Assembly: GCA_003161205.1 (NCBI GenBank)
Contig: PMOU01000170.1
Span: 16,366 to 23,780, forward strand
DNA: 7,415 nt
DNA from: Actinomycetota bacterium
GTDB lineage: Bacteria > Actinomycetota > Actinomycetes > Streptosporangiales > Streptosporangiaceae
Direction: 5' to 3'
A model generated the notes under the pieces. That model searched no databases. It saw only the letters and a program-made list of their open reading frames with translations, and was not told the origin of the DNA. A program made the position numbers and the translations under genes. Shown one piece after another: positions 1 to 4,649 of this stretch. Positions within the stretch are counted from its first letter, which is position 1; every line of letters begins with the position of its first letter.

Positions 1-237
1 TTCTTCGACGGCATCTACTACCCGTGCCTGGAGGCCACGCGGCGGCGGCCCTACGGCCTGTACGTGCATGGCGGTATGGACACCGGCGGTGCGGTGCGCG
101 CCGTGGAGTCGATCGCCACCGGCCTGCAGTGGCGCGCGGTCAGGCCGCCGGTCTGCGTCACGGGAACTCCGGCCCGGCCTGACCTGGAGGCCTGCTGGGA
201 GCTGGGCGCCCTGCTCGCAGCCGCGGTCGCGGGATGA
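1..237 (+). CDS. Flavodoxin/NAD(P)H oxidoreductase family, C-terminal fragment
   Basis: Frame 1 is open from the window edge and ends in two consecutive stops (TGA TGA at 235-240). It encodes the last 78 residues of a protein that starts outside the window. The visible part begins FFDGIYYPCLEATRRRPYG, followed by a LYVHGGMDTGGAVRAVESI segment and an LxACWELGALLAA C-terminal helix. This pattern matches, from memory of the family, the C-terminal half of small actinobacterial flavodoxin-like (NAD(P)H-dependent FMN reductase type) proteins: a strand carrying the YVHG segment, then a helix and a closing strand. Such proteins bind FMN in the cytoplasm and usually carry out two-electron reductions. 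The substrate cannot be guessed, because the N-terminal phosphate-binding loop is missing. The gene converges with the UTRA gene. Family assignment is moderate; that the frame is coding is fairly sure. Confidence 0.65.
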   Translation, partial: FFDGIYYPCLEATRRRPYGLYVHGGMDTGGAVRAVESIATGLQWRAVRPPVCVTGTPARPDLEACWELGALLAAAVAG

Positions 238-246
238 TGATCGCCG

Positions 247-270
247 CCAGTGCCAGGGCCAGTGCCAGGG
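247..270. repeat. Two tandem copies of a 12-bp repeat
   Basis: The unit ccagtgccaggg occurs twice head to tail (247-258 and 259-270) directly after the double stop of the flavodoxin-like gene, in the short gap before the convergent UTRA gene. It is not part of either reading frame. It may be a slippage product with no function. Confidence 0.7.
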
Positions 271-274
271 CCGT

Positions 275-299
275 GGGCCGGGTCGGCTCCGCCCGGCCC
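275..299. terminator. GC-rich hairpin between convergent genes
   Basis: GGGCCGGG (275-282) pairs perfectly with CCCGGCCC (292-299) across a 9-base loop. It sits 37 bases past the stop of the flavodoxin-like gene and touches the stop codon (CTA, 299-301) of the opposing UTRA gene. The position fits a bidirectional terminator. Neither strand has a U-run after it, which is common for actinobacterial terminators but leaves the call uncertain. Confidence 0.5.
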
Positions 300-880
300 T
301 AGGCCCATGGATCCGCTGGCCAGCGGTAAACGAGGGTGAACCTCTCCACGGACATGACCGTGTCGGTGACCTCGGCCACCATGCCGTCCTGGTCCGCGGC
401 GGTCCTGCGGATGGCGTAAACGCACTGGTCCGGGTCCAGGCCCAGGAACGCGGCCTCGTTAACCTCTGGCCGCCTGACCGTGACGGTCTCGCTGAATTCC
501 GTTATGTCGTGCCCGAGCACGCCCAGGCAGCTGTACGTTCCGCCGGGCCCGATGTCGGTGTTCTCGATCGGGGTTCCGGCGGTGATCTCTCGCGACAGGT
601 AAGAAACCGCGAGCTGGATGGGTCGGTCGTTCGCGAACATTTCGCGGGACCTGATGAGGACCGGCTTTCGCGTCCCGACACCCAGCAGGGCGGTGATGTC
701 TTTGGCCGCGGTGCCGGTGGCCACCGTCGTCTTCACCGATCCATGCAGCCCCAGGCTCGCCATTTCTGCGTCAAATGCACCATGAGCGCCGTCTTGTTCC
801 CGTATACCGAACCGGAGCGCCGCATCCCGGACAATGCGCGGTAGTTCCTTTTTTCCCTGATTCCCGACTTTCATCCTCAT
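299..880 (-). CDS. UTRA-domain protein lacking the GntR helix-turn-helix
   Basis: The 193-residue product matches the effector-binding half of GntR/HutC regulators. Residues about 1-40 resemble the usual linker (basic, then GAHGAFDAEM). A UTRA domain follows, with the typical RPIQLAVSYL (about 86-95), GPGGTYSCLGVLGH (about 111-124) and VAEVTDTVMSVERFTLVY (about 168-185) segments. Full-length members are about 240-260 residues with a winged helix of about 70 residues in front; none is present here. The ATG at 880 was chosen because GGGAG lies 4 bases upstream and a good promoter (913-940) lies just ahead of it. A further ATG at 940 coincides with the -35 box, so it would lie upstream of the transcription start. 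ATG 874 is also possible. UTRA domains bind small ligands such as sugars, histidine-related compounds or fatty acids. Without a DNA-binding domain, this protein may sense a ligand, partner another regulator, or be a remnant. Confidence 0.75.
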   Translation of the reverse strand: MRMKVGNQGKKELPRIVRDAALRFGIREQDGAHGAFDAEMASLGLHGSVKTTVATGTAAKDITALLGVGTRKPVLIRSREMFANDRPIQLAVSYLSREITAGTPIENTDIGPGGTYSCLGVLGHDITEFSETVTVRRPEVNEAAFLGLDPDQCVYAIRRTAADQDGMVAEVTDTVMSVERFTLVYRWPADPWA

Positions 881-912
881 TCGTCTCCCGTAGTTGGCTG
901 TGCTGGCAGCCG

Positions 913-940
913 AGTTTAACGAGAGAATTTCGCAAGTCAA
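913..940 (-). promoter_or_regulatory. Promoter of the UTRA gene
   Basis: On the minus strand TTGACT (935-940) is followed after 16 bases by TAAACT (913-918). Both are close to the sigma-70 type -35 and -10 boxes. The predicted transcription start is near 906, giving a leader of about 26 bases with GGGAG before the ATG at 880. This is the best housekeeping-type promoter visible in the window. Confidence 0.6.
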
Positions 941-982
941 TGATACAGGCGATTCCAGGGCTTGGGTTAACCGGATTTAACG
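914..982. promoter_or_regulatory. Three TTAAC repeats around the UTRA promoter (possible operator)
   Basis: TTTAACG occurs at 915-921 (overlapping the -10 box) and at 976-982, with starts 61 bases apart, close to six helical turns. Between them GGTTAACC (965-972) is an 8-bp palindrome with the same TTAAC core. The repeats sit inside and upstream of the promoter, where a regulator could bind. No cognate regulator can be identified, because the adjacent UTRA protein has no DNA-binding domain. Confidence 0.3.
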
Positions 983-1077
983 GGCTTGCTGAACCGGGCG
1001 ATCGTGGTACCTGAGGTGCCATCGAAAGCCAGCTGGTGGGTCCACGGCCCGGTAGGAGAGCTGCGGAAGCTCACTTC

Positions 1078-1132
1078 CCATGATCGTGGACAGCTACCTT
1101 GCTGGGACCGAGGTAGCTGTCCACAATGATGG
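1078..1132 (-). terminator. Long hairpin downstream of the sortase gene
   Basis: GTGGACAGCTACCT (1086-1099) pairs perfectly with AGGTAGCTGTCCAC (1111-1124) across an 11-base loop. Six of the next eight outer pairs also match (ccatgatc with aatgatgg), giving an arm of about 22 bp. The structure begins 58 bases after the sortase stop codon, so a terminator for that gene is the simplest reading. A second small hairpin (GGAAG, loop CTCA, CTTCC, 1065-1078) adjoins it. No U-run follows. The near-perfect symmetry could also mark a dispersed repeat element. Confidence 0.5.
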
Positions 1133-1189
1133 CCCGGCCGGTTGGGATCTAGTTCCGGCCGCGGCGGAATTCCATTTCAACGGTATTGT

Positions 1190-1921
1190 TTATAAGGCCG
1201 TCGCCGGGCGTGACGAGGCGAGCGAGGCGAAGACAACCGTCGAGCTGAGGTAATGTCCGGTGGCGTAGTCGAAATCGCCGCCGCAGGTAATCAAGCGGAG
1301 TGCCGCATAGTGGGTGGCCGCGTAAATCTCCTTGGCCGGGAAATCTGATTTAAGGTACTGGCGTACGCCGGTGACCCGGAAAATGGCCGTGACACCGTCG
1401 GCGAGCCGGACGTCAACGATATCCCCGGGGCGCAGGGCCCCGAGGCGGAAGAAGACAGCGGGTCCCTGGTAACTGTCGACGTGACCTTCGATGACCGAGG
1501 CGCCGATCTGGCCGGGCGTCGCCGAGTACTTGTACCACGCCGCTTCACCGGAGCTCGTTTGGAGCGACGGGACCTGGATCGTGCCGTCGGCGTTGACGCC
1601 TAGGTGCAGCAGGCTCGAGTCCACGCCGATGGCCGGGATATCGACCGACACCGGCAGCGAGCGCGGCAGCGATGGCCCGGCGGAGGACCCGACAGCACCC
1701 GCTGCCGCCGCGGAAGGCTGCGGCGCATGCACCTGGGCGCTGATCGCGACGCCGACCGTGGTGGCCCCGCCCACGATGAGCAGCACGCCAGCTATCCCGG
1801 CCAAGCGGGCCCGGAGGCTCCTCGGCGCGGGGGGCGGGGGAGCGTAACCGCTCTGGGGCCAGGAGACGACCACGCGAAACCCGGCTATGCGCCGCCATCC
1901 CGCGTTCTCCAATTCCGCCAT
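1190..1921 (-). CDS. Class F sortase (membrane-anchored transpeptidase)
   Basis: The 243-residue protein has a short cytoplasmic N-terminus with a proline cluster (28-33), basic residues 34-39, one membrane helix (about 40-60) and an Ala/Ser/Pro linker. The sortase barrel starts near VSVDIPAIGVDS (91-102). EGHVDS carries the catalytic His147, and LRLITCGGDFD carries the nucleophile Cys213. The WYKYSATPGQIG and GPAVFFRLGALRPGD segments are typical of class F sortases of high-GC Gram-positives. Sortases cut LPXTG-like signals outside the cell and attach the protein to the cell wall precursor. No arginine occurs from Cys213 to Ser237, where the third catalytic residue is expected. The start ATG has AAAGGGGG just upstream. 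The gene is divergent from a surface protein with a sorting signal, its likely substrate. The family call is strong; the exact substrate is inferred. Confidence 0.88.
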   Translation of the reverse strand: MAELENAGWRRIAGFRVVVSWPQSGYAPPPPAPRSLRARLAGIAGVLLIVGGATTVGVAISAQVHAPQPSAAAAGAVGSSAGPSLPRSLPVSVDIPAIGVDSSLLHLGVNADGTIQVPSLQTSSGEAAWYKYSATPGQIGASVIEGHVDSYQGPAVFFRLGALRPGDIVDVRLADGVTAIFRVTGVRQYLKSDFPAKEIYAATHYAALRLITCGGDFDYATGHYLSSTVVFASLASSRPATAL

Positions 1922-2110
1922 ACCCCCTTTGTACTTCTCCAGGGTGCCCTACTCGCGTAGCCTAATATTCCAATGCTGAACACGCCATTGCCTGTCTGGG
2001 CCGTCCCGGGGTCTTACCTTTTTGACCCGTCGGCACTTTCGGCGGCCCGCCGCCCCCTGGCCCGGGCAGCGACCGGGCCAGCCGCGCATTTTCCCTCCCG
2101 GGCTGGCCTG

Positions 2111-2139
2111 TTTGTGGTGCCGGGACCGGGAAATAGATT
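2111..2139 (+). promoter_or_regulatory. Weak candidate promoter for the surface protein gene
   Basis: TAGATT (2134-2139) is an acceptable -10 box located about 30 bases before the start codon. The possible -35 (tttgtg at 2111-2116, 17-base spacing) is poor. The 248-base divergent gap (1922-2169) should hold promoters in both directions. I see no clear pair for the sortase gene. Confidence 0.25.
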
Positions 2140-2159
2140 CGCCGCCTGCCGGACCCATG

Positions 2160-2165
2160 AGGAGG
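2160..2165 (+). promoter_or_regulatory. Strong ribosome binding site of the surface protein
   Basis: AGGAGG is a full match to the anti-Shine-Dalgarno core, 4 bases before ATG 2170. It fixes this start and suggests efficient translation. Confidence 0.75.
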
Positions 2166-2169
2166 TTCA

Positions 2170-2652
2170 ATGAAGGTGCGCCCCACCATCGCGGCGAAAG
2201 TGCTCAGCGTGCGAATGACCGCCGTCGGCTGGGGCGCCTTGACCATATTCGGCTCCGCCGCCCTCTCGGCTTGCTCGGCGGGTTCGTCCACCACGACGCC
2301 GACCGTTCCGTCCTTTTCCCCCACAGTAACCGCCTCGGTCTCAACGACCGCCGGGCCTACCATCACGCCGACGACCGCCACGCCGACGACGAGCGTGAGC
2401 ACTTCGGCCAGTCCGTCGGCACCGCCGTCGGCACCGCCGTCGGCATCGCCAGCCGTATCTGTGTCGCCGGCCGTGTCGGTGTCGCCGACGCCGAGCCGGT
2501 CCGCCAGCCTGTACCCCACGGCCGCCCCGGTTACCGGCGGCGGAGGCACGGCCGGAGTCCAGGACGTCCTGCTCTTCGGACTCGGCGGAGCGGCGATCCT
2601 CGCCGGTGCCGGGAGTATCGCCTACCGCAGGAAACTCACCAGGAACCGCTGA
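2170..2652 (+). CDS. Ser/Thr/Pro-rich surface protein with sorting signal
   Basis: The 160-residue protein is built like a wall-anchored stalk. A signal peptide (1-34) has basic residues and a hydrophobic core ending in LSAC, a perfect lipobox with Cys35. Residues 36-118 are almost only Ser, Thr, Pro, Ala and Val, with short repeats such as SAPP and AVSVSP. APVTG (119-123) followed by glycines resembles an LPXTG sorting pentapeptide with Ala first. A hydrophobic segment (131-152) and a basic tail (YRRKLTRNR) follow, completing a classical cell wall sorting signal. There is no globular domain, so it probably acts as a spacer or glycosylated coat protein; O-mannosylation of the Ser/Thr region is possible. 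The divergent class F sortase is the likely processing enzyme. Having both a lipobox and a sorting signal is odd; Cys35 may instead lie within an ordinary signal peptide. Confidence 0.85.
   Translation: MKVRPTIAAKVLSVRMTAVGWGALTIFGSAALSACSAGSSTTTPTVPSFSPTVTASVSTTAGPTITPTTATPTTSVSTSASPSAPPSAPPSASPAVSVSPAVSVSPTPSRSASLYPTAAPVTGGGGTAGVQDVLLFGLGGAAILAGAGSIAYRRKLTRNR
2413..2448 (+). repeat. Three 12-bp tandem repeats in the stalk region
   Basis: The unit ccgtcggcaccg occurs at 2413-2424 and 2425-2436, with a one-base variant (ccgtcggcatcg) at 2437-2448. It encodes the SAPP/SAPP/SASP run. Nearly identical copies point to recent slippage, so stalk length may vary between strains. Confidence 0.85.
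2449..2484 (+). repeat. Two 18-bp tandem repeats in the stalk region
   Basis: Two diverged 18-base units (2449-2466 and 2467-2484) each encode one PAVSVS unit directly after the 12-bp repeats. Confidence 0.75.
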
Positions 2653-2699
2653 GGCCGCTGCCCCGGCCGCCGGTCCACGTCCGGTGCGCCGCTGATCTA

Positions 2700-2715
2700 C
2701 GCCCGGTGCCGGGCG
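2700..2715 (+). terminator. Short GC hairpin after the surface protein gene
   Basis: CGCCCGG (2700-2706) and CCGGGCG (2709-2715) form a perfect inverted repeat with a two-base centre, 47 bases past the stop. It has no U-run and a tight loop, so a terminator role is only suggested by position. Confidence 0.3.
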
Positions 2716-2734
2716 CCTCGCTGGGATAGGGTTA

Positions 2735-2747
2735 GTTTGTCCCAAAC
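2735..2747. promoter_or_regulatory. Inverted repeat upstream of lacI-type gene (possible operator)
   Basis: GTTTG tcc CAAAC lies 47 bases before the LacI-family start codon, just after AT-richer DNA that could hold a -10 box (TAGGGT 2727-2732 or TAGTTT 2733-2738). LacI-family proteins often repress their own genes from such palindromes. The arms are only 5 bp, so the site is tentative. Confidence 0.3.
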
Positions 2748-2786
2748 CGGGGCTAGTCCGGTCACGCCCGTCCGGCGGGGAGCGAG

Positions 2787-2801
2787 ATGAGCGATGCCTG
2801 A
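2787..2801 (+). other. Tiny upstream reading frame overlapping the LacI-type start
   Basis: ATG AGC GAT GCC TGA encodes a four-residue peptide (MSDA) and overlaps the LacI-type start codon in another frame. GGGGAG (2777-2782) is 4 bases from this ATG but 11 from the regulator ATG at 2794, so ribosomes may start here and reinitiate. It may equally be chance. Confidence 0.2.
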
Positions 2802-3894
2802 TCATCCGGCGACCCTGCGGGACGTCGCGGCCGCCGCGTCCGTCCACCCGGCTACCGCATCGCGCGCCCTCAACCCGGAAACTCGCCTGCTGGTCAGCGA
2901 GGAGACGGCACGCCGGGTGACCGCGGCCGCCGCGGCCCTGGGTTACCGGCCCAACCCGGTCGCACGGAGCCTGCGGACCCGGCGCTCGCACTCCGTCGGG
3001 GTGCTCATCCCCGACCTGAACAACCCGATTTTCCCGCCCATCGTGCGCGGCCTCGAAGACAAGCTAGCCGCCGCGGGTTACGTGGCCCTGCTGGGCAACA
3101 CCGACGCTGACGCCAGCCGTGAGCGCAAGCTCTTCGAGCAGATGCGAGCGCGTCACGTCGACGGCTTCGTACTGGCCACCGCGACGCTGCACGACCAGTT
3201 GCTGGCCGAGGCCGCCGCGGCCGAACTGCCTGTCGTCCTGATGAACCGGATTGCCCAGGACTACAGCTTTCCCTCGGTCTCGGTCGACAACGAGCAGGGA
3301 TCGCGGATGACGGTCACCCATCTGGCCAGGCTCGGCCACACCCGGATAGCGCATATTGCCGGTCCGCAAGAGGCGTCGACCGGCGTCGGGCGGCTGCGCG
3401 GATTCAGGGATGGGATGGCGTCGCACGGGCTTGAGGTAGATGAGGACCTGATCGCGTACGCCGGTAAGTACACGGTGGAGGAAGGCGTGCGCTGCGGCCG
3501 TCAACTGCTCGCCGGGCACCGTGATATCACTGCCGTGGCCGCCGCCAACGACATGCTGGCCGTTGGGTGCTACGCCGCGCTTGAAGAAGCGGGCCGGCAG
3601 TGCCCCGACGACATTTCCGTGATCGGCTTCAACGACATGCCGTTCATCGACCGGCTCCGGCCGCCGCTCACCTCGGTGCGCTTTCCGCACTACCAGCTGG
3701 GCACCGAGGCGGCCCAGCTGGTGCTCGAGCGCATCAACAGCGGCGGGGGGCCAGTGAAGATCCTGTATCTCGCGCCGGAACTCATCGTCCGCGGGTCTAC
3801 GGCGGACCCGGTAGCCGCCAGGGCGCCGGTCTCGCTGCGTCGTTCTACCGCCGCTTACGAGCGAGCGTCAGGCCGTCGCCGATCGGGACCATGA
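2794..3894 (+). CDS. LacI-family transcriptional regulator
   Basis: The 366-residue protein begins with a LacI helix-turn-helix (TLRDVAAAASVHPATASRALN, about residues 7-27) and the YRPNPVARSLRTRRS hinge (51-65), which binds the DNA minor groove. A periplasmic-binding-protein-like domain follows from VGVLIPDLNNPIF (68-80) through FVLATATL, VSVDNEQGS, HIAGP, AANDMLAVG and DISVIGFNDMPFIDRLRPPLTSVR. It therefore acts as a dimeric, ligand-responsive repressor, most often for sugar uptake or catabolism. The ligand is unknown and no sugar genes are nearby. The conserved domain ends near VRGSTADP (332-339); the last 25-odd residues are a basic tail running into the opposing methyltransferase gene. 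ATG 2794 was chosen because it places the HTH at the normal N-terminal distance, although its ribosome site spacing (11) is long. Confidence 0.93.
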   Translation: MPDHPATLRDVAAAASVHPATASRALNPETRLLVSEETARRVTAAAAALGYRPNPVARSLRTRRSHSVGVLIPDLNNPIFPPIVRGLEDKLAAAGYVALLGNTDADASRERKLFEQMRARHVDGFVLATATLHDQLLAEAAAAELPVVLMNRIAQDYSFPSVSVDNEQGSRMTVTHLARLGHTRIAHIAGPQEASTGVGRLRGFRDGMASHGLEVDEDLIAYAGKYTVEEGVRCGRQLLAGHRDITAVAAANDMLAVGCYAALEEAGRQCPDDISVIGFNDMPFIDRLRPPLTSVRFPHYQLGTEAAQLVLERINSGGGPVKILYLAPELIVRGSTADPVAARAPVSLRRSTAAYERASGRRRSGP

Positions 3895-4507
3895 TCAGGT
3901 CCACGCGGTCGTCAGCGGCGGCGTGGTCGTTGAAATCCCGGATGGCTATCACGGTCGGATTGTCGTTGCCCGCGTCGATGACACGGCCGTGGGAGAACGT
4001 GTTGTCGACCATGATCAAGCCACCGGGACGCACCCGCGGCACGACCTCGCGCCAGTAGTCGAGGTAGCCGTCCTTGTCGGCATCGATGAACGCCAGGTCG
4101 AACAGTTCCTCATCAGGCAGCGCGCGCAGCGTGCCGATGGCGGCGCCGAGCCGTAGCTCGATCCGGTCCGCGAGACCCGCCTTCTCCCAGTACTTCCTGG
4201 CCACCGAGGTCCATTCCTCGTTGATGTCGCAGCACAGCAGGTTCCCGCCGGCGGCCAGTCCCCGGGCGATGCAGATCGAGGAGTATCCCGTGAAGGTGCC
4301 GATCTCCAGGGCGGACGCGGCGCCGGCGATCTGGGTCAGCAAGGTCATGAGCGTGCCCTGCTCCGGGGGGATCGCCAGGTGAGTCTCGGCCGGGAAGAGG
4401 TCAGCGGTCTCGTTCGCCAGCTCGCGCAGCACGGCGTCCGGCGGGCTGCTGTGCGCGGTGAGATACGCGTTGAGATGGAGGCTGATCTGCTCTGTGCGCA
4501 GCGTCAT
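3845..4507 (-). CDS. Class I SAM-dependent O-methyltransferase, caffeoyl-CoA type
   Basis: The 220-residue protein has the full length of the cation-dependent catechol/caffeoyl-CoA O-methyltransferase family (Methyltransf_3). After an N-terminal helical region, PPEQGTLM (47-54) leads to the SAM-binding motif ALEIGTFTGYSS (66-77). Acidic CDINEEW (93-99) should hold the SAM ribose. FDLAFIDADKDGYLDYW (136-152) and GGLIMVDNTF (162-171) supply the expected metal ligands Asp142, Asp168 and Asn169. It probably moves a methyl group to a vicinal hydroxyl of a soluble aromatic or CoA-linked compound in the cytoplasm; the substrate cannot be told. The C-terminus DLIMVPIGDGLTLARKR is the normal family ending, so the 50-base overlap with the convergent LacI-type gene comes from the latter's tail. 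No clear ribosome site precedes the ATG, but a -10 box does, suggesting a leaderless mRNA. Confidence 0.92.
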   Translation of the reverse strand: MTLRTEQISLHLNAYLTAHSSPPDAVLRELANETADLFPAETHLAIPPEQGTLMTLLTQIAGAASALEIGTFTGYSSICIARGLAAGGNLLCCDINEEWTSVARKYWEKAGLADRIELRLGAAIGTLRALPDEELFDLAFIDADKDGYLDYWREVVPRVRPGGLIMVDNTFSHGRVIDAGNDNPTVIAIRDFNDHAAADDRVDLIMVPIGDGLTLARKRR

Positions 4508-4515
4508 AGGCCCAC

Positions 4516-4521
4516 GCTATA
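4516..4521 (-). promoter_or_regulatory. -10 box for a leaderless methyltransferase transcript
   Basis: On the minus strand TATAGC ends 8 bases before the A of the methyltransferase ATG (4507). A transcript starting the usual 6-8 bases after the box would begin at or within two bases of the start codon. No convincing -35 is seen 16-18 bases further up. The weak GTGGG before the ATG is a poor ribosome site. Confidence 0.45.
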
Positions 4522-4538
4522 GCCACGAACTGGGTGTC

Positions 4539-4550
4539 CGCGAGCTCGCG
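4539..4550. promoter_or_regulatory. 12-bp perfect palindrome at the methyltransferase -35 position
   Basis: CGCGAGCTCGCG is perfectly symmetrical and centred about 37 bases upstream of the predicted methyltransferase start, where the -35 element should be. A dimeric regulator bound here would block or recruit polymerase. The neighbouring LysR protein is one candidate, but any link is speculative. One or two such palindromes are expected by chance in a window this size. Confidence 0.35.
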
Positions 4551-4649
4551 CGCCAATTAGCTAGATTTCCGATCAGATAGCACCGAATTAGGTCGTGCCG
4601 CGTCCGGCCGTCCTGGACCTGGGCCAGAGCCAGGTCGGTGGCCTGCCGG

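Larger units (their letters stand above)
881..1189. other. Gene-free stretch between UTRA and sortase genes
   Basis: About 310 bases without a convincing gene. The right half holds hairpins downstream of the sortase stop; the left half holds the UTRA promoter and TTAAC repeats. Short frames here have no recognisable domain, and in particular no winged-helix segment that could be the missing N-terminus of the UTRA protein. Parts of it are noticeably richer in A and T than the surroundings, as expected for promoter DNA. Confidence 0.6.

Noticed and set aside
68..844. Long plus-strand frame across the flavodoxin end and the UTRA gene
   Set aside because: It crosses two better-supported genes, has no recognisable domain and an Arg/Gly/Pro-rich composition typical of GC-rich shadow frames.
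881..940. Extended start of the UTRA protein at ATG 940
   Set aside because: That ATG coincides with the -35 box, so it lies upstream of the predicted transcription start; the added 20 residues match nothing known, and a ribosome site lies before ATG 880.
1491..1960. Plus-strand frames opposite the sortase
   Set aside because: No known domain; the sortase motifs on the other strand explain the coding signal.
2022..2027. TTGACC as a -35 box for the surface protein gene
   Set aside because: No -10-like sequence lies 16-18 bases downstream, where the DNA is pure GC.
2413..2484. CRISPR-like array
   Set aside because: The repeats are directly tandem without spacers and lie in frame inside a protein-coding stalk.
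4551..4592. AATTAG direct repeats between methyltransferase and LysR genes as an attachment site
   Set aside because: Only 6 bp long, with no integrase or tRNA nearby; more likely just an A+T-rich intergenic patch.
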